A stretch of DNA of 64,000 nt from TMP-7 sp038212445 (GTDB taxonomy: Bacteria > Acidobacteriota > Terriglobia > Bryobacterales > Bryobacteraceae): NCBI GenBank assembly GCA_038212445.1, contig JBBQUM010000009.1, positions 159,544 to 223,543 of the forward strand. The letters run 5' to 3'. Of this stretch, positions 17,087 through 26,417 are shown piece by piece. Every line of letters begins with the position of its first letter. Within the stretch, counting starts at the first letter, position 1. Below the pieces are notes generated by a model. That model had not been told where the DNA came from. It saw only the letters and a program-made list of their open reading frames with translations, and did not search any database. The position numbers and the translations under genes were made by a program.

Positions 17087-20000
17087 CTACTTCGACCTGA
17101 AGTATTGGTTGGGAGCACCGGGAGTGGGAAGGCTCCTGGCCACCTGGGTCCCGCTGCCGTGCGCCTTGGTCAACGGCGTGGTGAGGGTGATGCCGCTGCC
17201 GGAAACCTGAACACCAGCGGCGTGCGCCATGGCGAGCGGTTTCGTGACGATGATGCTGGAGTTTCTGAAGCCGAAGGTGGTGGATGCGATCACCGCCGTC
17301 TCCTGATTTGCTCCGCTGTCGATGGTGATGGTCTGGCCGGCGGTGAAGCCTATTGCGCCGTTGACCGGGATAACGGTTGCACCGGCGTTGGCGGCGGTAC
17401 TGACAGTGGACGCGCCCGGGGTGCCGACGGTGGCAATGACGGCGGTCTCAAATTCGGAGCCGGCGTCGATCAGGACGGTCTGGCCGGCGGTGAAGTCGGC
17501 GATGTTCGCGACCTTGATATTAGTGGCGCCGGCGGCTGAGGCGGCAGGCAGGGTGGTGCCGGGCTGCAACAGGAAATCATCGCAGTTGCTGTCGGTGTCG
17601 ACGCCGTCGGGGAAGCGGCCTGCGCTTCTGTTGATGGCGCCCGGGGTCGCGTTAGGTGGTCCGAAGCCGCGTCCAAAGAGGGGTGCGGGGACCGAACAGC
17701 CGCTCTGTCCTGATCCAGAGATGCTCTGGTAACCTTCGGCGGCCCAGGGGTCGACCAAGCCGCCGTAGTTGAGGCTGTCGACGGTGAGGCCAGCGGCGTC
17801 GCGCAGCACAAGGTTGCCGGAGGCGGGAGAAAGCGCGGGACCCCCGAACCACTGGTTAGGCGCTGGAGTTCCCTGATAGCCGGCGGTGGTGACTGTGGGG
17901 TCGCGCACGACTGCGTTGATCTCGTGGTCCCTGGTCAGCGGTTTGTCGAGCGTGATGCCGGTGCCGAGCGGCTGAACGGGTTCGTTGCTCGAGTGCGCAA
18001 AAGCCGTTGCCGGCTTGAAGGTAATTCCGGTGCCGCGGGCGCTGAAGGGCATGTTGGCGGCGTGCTTGAACTTCAGGGGAGCGGCGAGGTCGACGCCGGT
18101 GCCGTGAGCAACAACGTCCTCACGGGCGGAGTGGGCTTTGGTGAGAGCGGGCGTAAAGTCGACGCCGGAGCCGGTTGGACCAGCGGCGCCGACGGCGGTT
18201 ATGGTGACCGTTTGCTGAGTGGCGGGGGTGCCGATGGTCATCTTGTCGCCGGCGACGAAACCGGTGACGCCGCGGACCTTAACGTTGGTGGCACCGGCGG
18301 TGACATTGGCCATGAGGGGAACGCGGGTGGCCTGTGTACCGACGTTAGTCACTGTCACGATGTCGATGCCGTGGCCCACGCTGTCAATGTCCAACCGGAT
18401 CTTGTCACCGGCGGTAATGTTGGCGACCGAGGTCAACTTGAGGTTGGTTGCGTCGGCTGCGGCGTCCACCGCGAGGTAGGCTTGCGTCCCCGGCTTGCCC
18501 ACTGCAGTGACGGTGGCCACCTCGTAACGCTCGATGGTTCTGGCGACGCTGGGAAAAGTGGCGCCATAGCCGAGGGCGACCTTTTCACCGACTGCGAATC
18601 CAGACACGGCGGTGACGGGCACGTTGCTGGAGAGGGCGGGAAGGGTGATGACGGGACCGTCGGGGAGGGGCTGCCACAGCGTGGTGCTGTTGCCGGCCGC
18701 GGTGCCGAGGTTGACGATTTTGCGAGTCTCCAGGCCGGAGCCGGTGTCGATGTCGATGGTATCGCCGGCGGACATTCCGGTTGTGCTCCTGAGATAGAGG
18801 GTGCTATCGCCCTTGCGCGCGGCCACGGCGAGGCCGGAGTTGGAGAGGCCGAGAAGGTAAAAGCCTTTCGGCGCGAGCTTGGTTGCAGGCGGGATTTTCA
18901 CAGCCGAGAAGATGGCCTGTTGAGTGGAGTGCCCAGTGAGAGTCCAGTTGGAGAGGTCGATTTCCCTGGCACCGGCGTTGTAGAGTTCGATGAATGTATT
19001 GGTGGTGTTGGGAGGATTGCCGGCGCTGACGCGGAGTTCGTTGATCTTGATGGGGCTGACGTTGCGCACCTTTTCGGCGGCCTTCTCGGACTGCTTGCCG
19101 CTGGTGGCCTGGTTGGTCCACAGGGCGTTGGCCAAGAGGTCGCCATTGAACGGCGCAGGCCCTGAGGTGACCTTGAAGGTCGCGCTGACGCTGGCGCCTG
19201 GCGCAACGGGGCCGGCGATGGTCGCCGATGTTTTGCCGGTGTCGGGAGTGACGGCGGTCCACTGCTTATTCGGCAGGGAGATGCTCAACTCGACGGCTGT
19301 CACGGGGGCGCCCGTGGTGTTGGTGAAGGTCACGGTGGTGTCCTCGGAGGACCCGGGTGAGAAGGTCTGAAGGCGAGGCGGGGTGTTTATTGCCGCGGCG
19401 GGCGCGAGGGTGAGTCGCGGCACGTCGTACCTGGCAGCGACGACGTTGGCTTGCACCAGTTGGTCAGTGGCGTCTGAGGGGAATGTACCGGCGGCGGTCA
19501 TCGCTCCTTCATAGAAGGTGCCCTGGGAGCCAACGCTGTTGTCACCGCCGTTGCCGAGCAGGATGGCGCCTTGCTTGCGCATCGGGTCATAGGTGTGGTC
19601 AATGCGGGGTCCGTCGAACATCAGCGACAGGGGGCCTTTTTGCGCGTCGCCGCCGAGGGAGGCCCAGTGATGCGGTTCGCCCTTGGCCATCGCGGTTACG
19701 AAGCGCCACGTGATGGTGGGAAGAGTTGGGCAGAGCTTCGATCCATCGGAGTTCACGCAGCCCACGAGGTTGTTCTCCTGGTCGGTCATGATCCAGGGGC
19801 CGGGGGGATTGCCGCGATACCAGGCAGTGGCATTGCCGTAGTAGGTGGTTTCCATGGTGCCGTTGTCGTCGTCGCGGCTGTCGGTTTCGGCGTTGCCGTA
19901 GTCGAAGCAGCAGCCGGAGTTGTAGTGGCGGCCATTGATGACCCAGTACTGTCCCTCCGCCTGATCGTCGACCGCGGTGCCTTTGGCGTCGTTCTGGCGC

Positions 20001-20485
20001 ATCCCCATGCCCGGCGCGATGAAGACGCCGTAGGCCTTGTGGCCCATGATCGTAACCGGCGCCATATCGGCGAGCGGGAGATTGTTGAACCCGCCCATGG
20101 CGGGGCCGCTGAAGCCGCCTCGCGGGGCGTGGATCAGGTCGTTATGCTTCGGGGATTGGTCGTAGATGATGCTGATCCAGCAATAGGTATTGGCGCAAAA
20201 CGTATCCTGAGCGGCGGCATTGGCGTAACCGCCGGCATCCGAGGCGGCAGGCTGCACGACGCCGATGTTGACGGTCTTGCCGTCGGATTGACGCAGCACC
20301 TGATAGAGCGGTCCGTTATAGGAGGCGTAGAGCGCGCGCGTGGTGCTATGGGCGGCGACGCAGGGGGCGGCGGCGGTAGCGTAGACGTCGCACGGGCCCT
20401 GCGGACGGGCGGGAGTTCTCGCGCTTTGCGCGGCCATCGTCAACGCCAGTGTGAGCGTCAGTGTAAGAGCTGTCTTCGTCTTCAT
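17087..20485 (-). CDS. Secreted multidomain alpha-L-arabinofuranosidase, GH54 catalytic domain
   Basis: ATG 20485 (MKTKTALTLT) gives a signal peptide; the longer frame upstream was rejected. The catalytic domain (about residues 30-360) matches GH54 arabinofuranosidase B: GPCDVYATA-x-APCVAAHSTTRALY, the vicinal cysteines in NSGCCFDYGNAE (about 192-193), the predicted nucleophile in MTDQENN (about Glu237) and the predicted acid/base in GNGGDNS (about Asp315). A NEW3/NPCBM-associated-like domain follows (about 375-465), then a lamin-tail-like domain (KINELRVSAGN) whose C-terminal half appears only after several hundred residues of short beta repeats of the type GF-x-AGD-x-I-x-ID...ET-x2-I. The GH54 arabinofuran-binding domain (CBM42) is not seen, so the repeats may replace it in substrate or surface attachment. 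Confidence 0.88.
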   Translation of the reverse strand: MKTKTALTLTLTLALTMAAQSARTPARPQGPCDVYATAAAPCVAAHSTTRALYASYNGPLYQVLRQSDGKTVNIGVVQPAASDAGGYANAAAQDTFCANTYCWISIIYDQSPKHNDLIHAPRGGFSGPAMGGFNNLPLADMAPVTIMGHKAYGVFIAPGMGMRQNDAKGTAVDDQAEGQYWVINGRHYNSGCCFDYGNAETDSRDDDNGTMETTYYGNATAWYRGNPPGPWIMTDQENNLVGCVNSDGSKLCPTLPTITWRFVTAMAKGEPHHWASLGGDAQKGPLSLMFDGPRIDHTYDPMRKQGAILLGNGGDNSVGSQGTFYEGAMTAAGTFPSDATDQLVQANVVAARYDVPRLTLAPAAAINTPPRLQTFSPGSSEDTTVTFTNTTGAPVTAVELSISLPNKQWTAVTPDTGKTSATIAGPVAPGASVSATFKVTSGPAPFNGDLLANALWTNQATSGKQSEKAAEKVRNVSPIKINELRVSAGNPPNTTNTFIELYNAGAREIDLSNWTLTGHSTQQAIFSAVKIPPATKLAPKGFYLLGLSNSGLAVAARKGDSTLYLRSTTGMSAGDTIDIDTGSGLETRKIVNLGTAAGNSTTLWQPLPDGPVITLPALSSNVPVTAVSGFAVGEKVALGYGATFPSVARTIERYEVATVTAVGKPGTQAYLAVDAAADATNLKLTSVANITAGDKIRLDIDSVGHGIDIVTVTNVGTQATRVPLMANVTAGATNVKVRGVTGFVAGDKMTIGTPATQQTVTITAVGAAGPTGSGVDFTPALTKAHSAREDVVAHGTGVDLAAPLKFKHAANMPFSARGTGITFKPATAFAHSSNEPVQPLGTGITLDKPLTRDHEINAVVRDPTVTTAGYQGTPAPNQWFGGPALSPASGNLVLRDAAGLTVDSLNYGGLVDPWAAEGYQSISGSGQSGCSVPAPLFGRGFGPPNATPGAINRSAGRFPDGVDTDSNCDDFLLQPGTTLPAASAAGATNIKVANIADFTAGQTVLIDAGSEFETAVIATVGTPGASTVSTAANAGATVIPVNGAIGFTAGQTITIDSGANQETAVIASTTFGFRNSSIIVTKPLAMAHAAGVQVSGSGITLTTPLTKAHGSGTQVARSLPTPGAPNQYFRSK

Positions 20486-20541
20486 GCTTGTCTTGTAGTT
20501 GCCTTTCAATTGGCTTGCCATTCGTACTCGTTCACTTTGGC

Positions 20542-21609
20542 TCACTGACAGTTGCCGGAAGCGCACAGGTTCTTGCTGAAGAACGGCATCACGTAACTCT
20601 GGAATCGGACCGCCATGGCGCTGGTGTGAGTGCCGGGATAGATCTCAAACGTGTTGACGATGCCGTAGGTGTCGAAGATGTCGTGGAGCTTGGCCGCGTC
20701 GGTGCGAAGTCCATCCTGATCGCCAACGTCCATCGCGATGGCGCGATACTGCCGGAGATTCCCGATGTACTGGTGAACGAACGCGAGAGGAGCGTTGGCG
20801 GTCCATCGGGCCAGCACATCCGGTCGGGCGGCGCCGTCCTTGACGGGCAGGTCGAGATACAGTGGCGGATTCATTGGATTGGGCGACCACGCGGCGGCGG
20901 TGGCGAGTTGAGCCCTGAGGCCGAACGGAAGAGTGGCCGAGTCGGCGGGCGTCTTCACGGCCTCGAGTGCCTTCTCCATAGCGGGGTTGGCCGGGCCGGC
21001 GGCGCGAGGGGACATGCAGCATGGACTCATGATGTAGAGCGAGCCAAAGACGTCGGCGTGCCGCATGCCGATTCGACTGGCTCCGTAGCCGCCCATGGAG
21101 TGTCCCACGAGTCCGCGGCTGGTGCGCCTGGCGATGGTACGGTAATGGGCATCGATGTAGGAGACGACATCGTGCGCGATGAATTGCTCGAAGTCGCCGG
21201 TGGTGACGGAGCTCGAGTACATCGAGCCGTTGTGGACGGTCTTTGAATCGGGCAGGACGACGATCATCTCCTGCGCGCCCTTGGCGATGGCGCCCTCGAT
21301 GGTCTGGGGTACGTGAATCTCCTTGGACCACTGGTCAGCGCCGATGCTGTAGCCGTGGAGGGCGTAAACCACCGGATAACGACGCTTTTTGTCTTTCGCG
21401 TAGCTGGGAGGCAGGAAGACCAGCACCTCGCGATCAACGTCGTTGGCTTCGAGGTTGCCTTCGAGCGTGACGCCGTGAATCTTGATTCGTTCCACGGCCA
21501 CAGGCTTGGCTCCAGGCTCAACCGGCGGCACCTCTGTCTTTACTTGGGCCGCCACCGACAGGGCCAGCGCGAACGCGACCGTCAGGGCACAACAGGTATT
21601 CTTGCTCAT
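20542..21609 (-). CDS. Secreted esterase of the esterase-D/feruloyl-esterase type
   Basis: ATG 21609 (MSKNTCCALTVAFALAL) follows a GGAG site and gives a signal peptide ending near VAAQ. The alpha/beta hydrolase domain has YPVVYALHGY, the nucleophile elbow GHSMGGYGA and a late acid/His pair (VGDQDG and GTHTSA). This is the putative esterase family (PF00756) that includes CE1 feruloyl and acetylxylan esterases and S-formylglutathione hydrolase; the signal peptide and position between GH54 and a sialate O-acetylesterase favour hemicellulose deacylation. The two C-terminal cysteines (LCASGNCQ) may form a disulfide. Confidence 0.82.
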   Translation of the reverse strand: MSKNTCCALTVAFALALSVAAQVKTEVPPVEPGAKPVAVERIKIHGVTLEGNLEANDVDREVLVFLPPSYAKDKKRRYPVVYALHGYSIGADQWSKEIHVPQTIEGAIAKGAQEMIVVLPDSKTVHNGSMYSSSVTTGDFEQFIAHDVVSYIDAHYRTIARRTSRGLVGHSMGGYGASRIGMRHADVFGSLYIMSPCCMSPRAAGPANPAMEKALEAVKTPADSATLPFGLRAQLATAAAWSPNPMNPPLYLDLPVKDGAARPDVLARWTANAPLAFVHQYIGNLRQYRAIAMDVGDQDGLRTDAAKLHDIFDTYGIVNTFEIYPGTHTSAMAVRFQSYVMPFFSKNLCASGNCQ

Positions 21610-21659
21610 CTTGAATCTCCTTGCGTACTTGTTCTCGAACGAAAAGTCGCGGCCGTGAA

Positions 21660-23639
21660 TCACTTCAGGGGCGGGACCTTTTCGGTTATGCCAGGCCAAT
21701 CGTCAGTTCGGAAAGGTGAAGCAGGGAGTCCGGCGCCGTTGAACAGCGTCGCGGCGGGATTCGACTGCCACGCGTAGCGAACAGCTTTGGGCTCTGGAAC
21801 TGAAGCGGAGGACACGATCACATCGTTGCCCTGGATGCGGGCGTCTGCCCAATACCATTTGCGGTCGTCGCCTGCGATCGAGAACTCGCCCAGTTTCTCG
21901 CCCTTGACGATCAGGCCGCCACCGGCATGATCGAATTTCAGCTTGAGGGCGCCGGGCAGGTTTTCCATCGCTGCGAGAGTGGGACCAGAGTAAGGAATTT
22001 GGAGACCATAGTGCTCGCTCAGCGCGCAGAGGGCAAGGCGATCACCGGCTTCCTTTTTATCCACGGGGTGAATGTTGTCGGGGTCGCCCGTGTCAATGGT
22101 GACAGCCAGGCAGGAATGAGGAACATTTTTGGCCGTGAGAGCCTGAGCTTCGCGCGCCTCGGCCCAGGAATCGTCTCCGGGGGTGTCGCGACGGTGCATA
22201 TACGCGGGGAGGCCGACGATGTAGAACGGGAAATCTCCCTGGCCGAAGGCTTTCCGCCACCCTGAGATCATGGCCGGCAGCAGGCTACGGTATTGGTGCG
22301 CGCGTTGGGTGTTGGACTCACCCTGATACCAGATGGCGCCGGTAATGGCGAGCGGGATGATGGGTTGGAGCATCCCCCGGTAGAGGACGCCGGGCATGGT
22401 GGGAAGGTTCTCAAAACCGATTGGGAGCGGCTGCGGCGGGCGGCCATTCACGGCAAGCTTGCCCTTCCATTCGCCGCTTAGCGGGATGGCGGTGCCGTCT
22501 CCGAGCACGAGGCGCAGGTCGGCGGGTGGATTGAGGAAACCGCCATCGGCTTTCATCTTTAGCAGCCGGATGGCGATGACGTTGCGGCCGGGCTTCAAGG
22601 CTCTGCCCGCGAAATAGACACGCGGGTTCTCAACCCAGGAACTGGCGCCCACCTGCTGTCCGTTGATAAAGGTGGTATCCATCTTCTCCACTGAACCCAG
22701 AAATAGCCGTGCGGTGCCTTGGGGGAGAGTCTCGGGGAGAGTGATCTCTTTTCGCAGCCAGCACAGGCCAGGGACATCGCTGATGCCGAGTTCCTTGAAC
22801 TTGCCGGGAATCTGGATGGCGTTCCACGACGAGTCGTCGAGAACCGGATCGGCCCACGAGCCGTTCTTGGAGCCGATGTCGAATTCGTCGTACCAGTGCA
22901 TGATGTAATTTCCGTATTCCTGACTCCCCGTGCGATTGCGACGCCGCACTTCGGCGATGCCGGCATCGAAGTCTTTGAGCGGGCGCAGGGATTCATCGCT
23001 GGCGAACGTTTCCGCCGGAACGCCGCCGACGGCTTCCTGGATCAGACCGATGGGAACGTGAACCGACTCCTGCACACTGCGCGCGAAGAAATAGGCGGCG
23101 GCCGAGATCCCACTGAATCCTCCTACCGTGGTGGGCGAAACAATCTTCCAAGTGCCGCGCGGAGTGTCGGCGTGGGAATACGACACCCGCTGACCAACGA
23201 CGTAGAACCGAATTTCGGGATGCTCGGCGGCCTTCACTTCATCTGTCCCGTTTCTCGCCTGCGAGAGGCCGAATTGCATATTCGACTGACCGGCGCAGAT
23301 CCACACGTCGCCCACCAGTACTTCGTGCAACTCGACGCGCTGCCGTCCGGTGATCCTGACGACATAAGGTCCGCCCGGTGCGGGAGGCTGAATGCGAACC
23401 TGCCACTTTCCGTCGGCGCTTGCGGTTCCGCTGGCCGACTGCTCCCCGATTTCCACACGCACCGTGTCTCCCGGCTGGGACCAGCCCCACAAAGTATTCG
23501 GCTTACCGCGCTGGAGCACCATGTTGTCGCCGAATATCGGGCTGACAAATGGAAGCGTGCCGGCGCTCTGCGGAGATGCCGCGCACTCGAACACGGCCAG
23601 CATTGAAAAAGAGAGAATGCGTCTCAGGATGCGGGTCAT
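21660..23639 (-). CDS. Secreted sialate O-acetylesterase-like SGNH hydrolase
   Basis: ATG 23639 (MTRILRRILSF) starts a signal peptide and overlaps the stop of the GH43 gene as ATGA, which suggests translational coupling. The SGNH hydrolase domain is split: block I is in CAGQSNMQFGLS with the catalytic serine, and block V is in DPDNIHPVDK with Asp and His. Between them lies a beta-galactosidase jelly-roll-like insert (about residues 255-375: SSWNAIQIPGKFKE...FINGQQVG). This arrangement is typical of SIAE-like enzymes of plant-polysaccharide loci, which remove acetyl groups from xylan or pectin rather than from sialic acid. Confidence 0.88.
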   Translation of the reverse strand: MTRILRRILSFSMLAVFECAASPQSAGTLPFVSPIFGDNMVLQRGKPNTLWGWSQPGDTVRVEIGEQSASGTASADGKWQVRIQPPAPGGPYVVRITGRQRVELHEVLVGDVWICAGQSNMQFGLSQARNGTDEVKAAEHPEIRFYVVGQRVSYSHADTPRGTWKIVSPTTVGGFSGISAAAYFFARSVQESVHVPIGLIQEAVGGVPAETFASDESLRPLKDFDAGIAEVRRRNRTGSQEYGNYIMHWYDEFDIGSKNGSWADPVLDDSSWNAIQIPGKFKELGISDVPGLCWLRKEITLPETLPQGTARLFLGSVEKMDTTFINGQQVGASSWVENPRVYFAGRALKPGRNVIAIRLLKMKADGGFLNPPADLRLVLGDGTAIPLSGEWKGKLAVNGRPPQPLPIGFENLPTMPGVLYRGMLQPIIPLAITGAIWYQGESNTQRAHQYRSLLPAMISGWRKAFGQGDFPFYIVGLPAYMHRRDTPGDDSWAEAREAQALTAKNVPHSCLAVTIDTGDPDNIHPVDKKEAGDRLALCALSEHYGLQIPYSGPTLAAMENLPGALKLKFDHAGGGLIVKGEKLGEFSIAGDDRKWYWADARIQGNDVIVSSASVPEPKAVRYAWQSNPAATLFNGAGLPASPFRTDDWPGITEKVPPLK

Positions 23640-25219
23640 TTTCTCACTCCATCGCTGCCGGCGAATTTGCCGAAGACCGTGAATTCCAGAAGTCCGAGGG
23701 GCACGTTGGCGAGATGCGGCCAGTCTGTAAGCGTCAAGCGGATATAACGGCAAACCGTCGGATGAAGTTCGTCGAACTCGGTGTACCGGGTGGTGTTATT
23801 GCTGGTCTTGTCCAGGATGGTCTCGAAGTTTTGACCGTCCTTTGAGCCTTCGATGCGGTAGCGAAACGCGGCGCTACCCGAGACTGTCGTGGCGGCGGCG
23901 CCACGTGGGCCGAAGGCGCCGCGCCCGCCGGTACTGAACTCGATTCTGCTCGAATCGACGGTGAAATACTGCGGATCCTCGAATTCTGTGATGGACCCCA
24001 GGTCCACCGTCAGACTTGGCCGGGCATCGTCCTCGGCGGGCTCCCACCAGGTACCGTTGGATCCGTCTACCGCGTACGCCGCATCGCGACCGGGACGCTG
24101 GCTGGACAGACTCCCGCGCTGATTCATGGCTCGAATTTTGTTGACCGTCAGCGGTAGGGACCCCGAATCGCCGTCGCGCACGGGATTGGCGACGACTCCG
24201 GGAGCCCACTGCGGCGTCTCGCTGACGGCGCGGACATACATATTCCCTTGTGCGTCGAAGCCCACTGGATCCATTCCGAGGCGCCGCCCGCCGGGAGGAT
24301 TCGGCAGAACGATAGTGTAGAAGACCCACCAATTACCGTCCGGCCCTTTCACGATGCAGCCGTGTCCCGGTCCCGTTACAACTCCCGCCGTTTTGCGAAG
24401 AAGCGGATTCCGCGGCGAGTAGGTGAAAGGCCCGAGCGGACTCCTGGCAGTATAAACGCCGCTGGCGTAGCTCGTCCACTGCGTACCGGAGCCGCTGTAC
24501 TCGAGATAGTAGGTCCCGTTTCGCTTGAAGACCCACGGACCCTCGATCCAGGCAGTGTTCTCGTACTCGTTGCTTTCACCCCAACGTTCCCACACGTGCT
24601 CGGATTTGAAACCGAACAGGTGCTTGGGGGCAGCCGTGAACCGGGTGAGGTCAGCGGGATCGAGCGGCGCGACGTAGATGCCGTCGGTGGAGCGACCGGG
24701 AAAATAGAGATACGGTTTATTGTCGTCATCGACGAAGATGTCAACGTCGAACGCGCCGCGCCACGGCTTGCCGTTCGAGACGCCGGTCCAGGGCTCGCCC
24801 TTTTCGTTCTTCCACGGTCCCAAAACTTCGTAGGGTCCTAGAATATTGACGGCCCGGTAGAGCGGAGCGTCGTTACCGGACATGTAGAAAGCGCCGTTGA
24901 ACCTGGCTATATGGGGTGCGACGGGGAGTCGGCCGCGGCGAACTTCGACGGGCTGGTATTTCCAATCCAGGAAATCCTTCGACACCCACGCGCCGCCGCC
25001 GGTCGCGAAGAGATAATAATCGCCGCCCTCGCGCACGATGGTGACGTCGCCGAGGTTGACGCCTTGAGGTGTGCCGTCTTTGGATGAAGTTTCGATGGGC
25101 AGCGGGTTGAGGTAGCGAGCGGCTTTGCCGATTACGGGCGCCGGTTTGCGAAGAGTGGCTTGCGACCAGAGGTTCAGGGTGCAACAGATGAGAGCGACGC
25201 AAAATGTATGCGCTTGCAT
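23636..25219 (-). CDS. Secreted GH43 glycosidase with C-terminal F5/8-type domain
   Basis: ATG 25219 (MQAHTFCVALICC) provides the signal peptide. The GH43 propeller is recognised from NLGDVTIVREGGDYYLFAT (catalytic base Asp), FDVDIFVDDDNKPYLYF (pKa-modulating Asp) and WIEGPWVFKRNGTYYLEYS (acid Glu). After about residue 360 a discoidin-like F5/8 type C domain follows (RDAAYAVDGSNGTWWEP...RYIRLTLTD), a common sugar-binding appendage. Likely activities are beta-xylosidase, alpha-L-arabinofuranosidase or arabinanase. First gene of a minus-strand operon with the acetylesterase, esterase, GH54 and uronate dehydrogenase-like genes; divergent from the TAXI gene with a 136-base shared upstream region. 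Confidence 0.88.
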   Translation of the reverse strand: MQAHTFCVALICCTLNLWSQATLRKPAPVIGKAARYLNPLPIETSSKDGTPQGVNLGDVTIVREGGDYYLFATGGGAWVSKDFLDWKYQPVEVRRGRLPVAPHIARFNGAFYMSGNDAPLYRAVNILGPYEVLGPWKNEKGEPWTGVSNGKPWRGAFDVDIFVDDDNKPYLYFPGRSTDGIYVAPLDPADLTRFTAAPKHLFGFKSEHVWERWGESNEYENTAWIEGPWVFKRNGTYYLEYSGSGTQWTSYASGVYTARSPLGPFTYSPRNPLLRKTAGVVTGPGHGCIVKGPDGNWWVFYTIVLPNPPGGRRLGMDPVGFDAQGNMYVRAVSETPQWAPGVVANPVRDGDSGSLPLTVNKIRAMNQRGSLSSQRPGRDAAYAVDGSNGTWWEPAEDDARPSLTVDLGSITEFEDPQYFTVDSSRIEFSTGGRGAFGPRGAAATTVSGSAAFRYRIEGSKDGQNFETILDKTSNNTTRYTEFDELHPTVCRYIRLTLTDWPHLANVPLGLLEFTVFGKFAGSDGVRK

Positions 25220-25355
25220 TGGGTCCGCCGTGAGTCTATCGCGTCGCCGAGGTCGAGTCAACGTGGTTGTAATCGCTTACAGATGGACAGCACGGGGTAT
25301 AGAATTACGGACGCCGGATTCGTCCACGGATCGAAGCTCCGGGTCAGAGGAGTCT

Positions 25356-26417
25356 ATGTCCAGACGCAGTGGATTTGTTGGTGCGCTCGTTGCGCTGTTT
25401 CTTGTGATGGCAACGCTCACTGCCGGGGACAATGCCAGCATCAATGACAAGAGGCCGATTTTTGGCGGCGCTTGCAGACTCTGCCCTTGCGGAGCGATGG
25501 CCGAGGTGGTGCAGGCGGCGATGAAACCTTACGGCTACGACGTGCGCATTTGCTACAACTGCAATGCCGCCGACGCTCCGCGAATCGTCAGTGAAGCCCG
25601 CACGCCGCCGCCGTACAAGCCCGACCCGGCAGTTCCGGAAATCCTGGCGCCGCGCAATGAACCCGGGCTTGGCGGAGTCGACTTCGGTGCTGTCGCGATC
25701 CAGTTTCTGCGGAACGCTTATCGCGGTACTGGAATGTACGCGAAGGACAAGCCCAGAAAGAACCTGCGCCTGATCGCCAACATCCAGGACCCGAGTTATG
25801 TACTCGTCGCAGCCAAGGCGGGCACTGGGATTACCGACCTCTTGCAAATTCGTGAGAAGCGCTGGCCGGTGCGTATTCTGACCGCTGGGATTGGCGGTGA
25901 CTCAGCGCGCATCCTGGCTTACTACGGCCTCTCGCGGCAAACAATTGAGGCCGCCGGCGGCCATGTGGGCAATACGCCCGAGGACCGGGAGAACTTCGAC
26001 GTCGTGATTGGAGGAGGCGGTGTAATGAGCACCGCTCCCGAGTGGCGAATCTGGACTCAGATCAGCCATAAATTCGATCTCACGTTCATTCAATTGCCTG
26101 ATGATCTGCTCTCGGAACTGGGGCGCGAAGGCGAGCAGGATCGCGGCATGATCCCTGCGGGACTGTATCCCGGCGTCGACCGCCCGATGGCAACCGTCGT
26201 GCGTACCGGCACCGCGGTTTACGGCCGCGATGACATGCCTGATGGTTTCGCATATATGGTCGCCAAGGCGATGGACGAGCAGCAGCATCTGCTCCAGTGG
26301 AGACATCTGAACTTCTCCTATAACGCACACACCGTCTGGAAGGGCTACGAGGTTCCGCTGCATCCGGGAGCCGCGCGTTATTACAAAGAAAAAGGCTACA
26401 TGACGAGGTCCAAATGA
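25356..26417 (+). CDS. TAXI-type periplasmic solute-binding protein
   Basis: ATG 25356 (MSRRSGFVGALVALFLVMATLTAG) follows AGAGGAG and gives a signal peptide. The mature part contains the TAXI-family layout: two lobes with segments such as GAMAEVVQAAMKPYGYDVRI, NLRLIANIQDPSYVLVAAKAG, PVRILTAGIGGDSARILAYYGL and a C-terminal AVYGRDDMPDGFAYMVAKAMDEQQ. TAXI proteins normally deliver a ligand to a TRAP DctQM permease, but no permease gene is nearby, so the transporter must be elsewhere or the protein is a sensor. CRLCPC near the mature N-terminus and CYNCN add four cysteines. Its stop overlaps the start of the following esterase (ATGA). Confidence 0.82.
   Translation: MSRRSGFVGALVALFLVMATLTAGDNASINDKRPIFGGACRLCPCGAMAEVVQAAMKPYGYDVRICYNCNAADAPRIVSEARTPPPYKPDPAVPEILAPRNEPGLGGVDFGAVAIQFLRNAYRGTGMYAKDKPRKNLRLIANIQDPSYVLVAAKAGTGITDLLQIREKRWPVRILTAGIGGDSARILAYYGLSRQTIEAAGGHVGNTPEDRENFDVVIGGGGVMSTAPEWRIWTQISHKFDLTFIQLPDDLLSELGREGEQDRGMIPAGLYPGVDRPMATVVRTGTAVYGRDDMPDGFAYMVAKAMDEQQHLLQWRHLNFSYNAHTVWKGYEVPLHPGAARYYKEKGYMTRSK

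Noticed and set aside
17924..19165. 413-residue plus-strand ORF over the GH54 gene
   Set aside because: Antisense shadow of the repeat-rich GH54 reading frame: Gly/Val/Asp-rich, no domain, no ribosome-binding site.
19571..20548. 325-residue plus-strand ORF with many Gly, Val and His
   Set aside because: Opposite strand of the GH54 catalytic domain, whose active-site motifs are intact.
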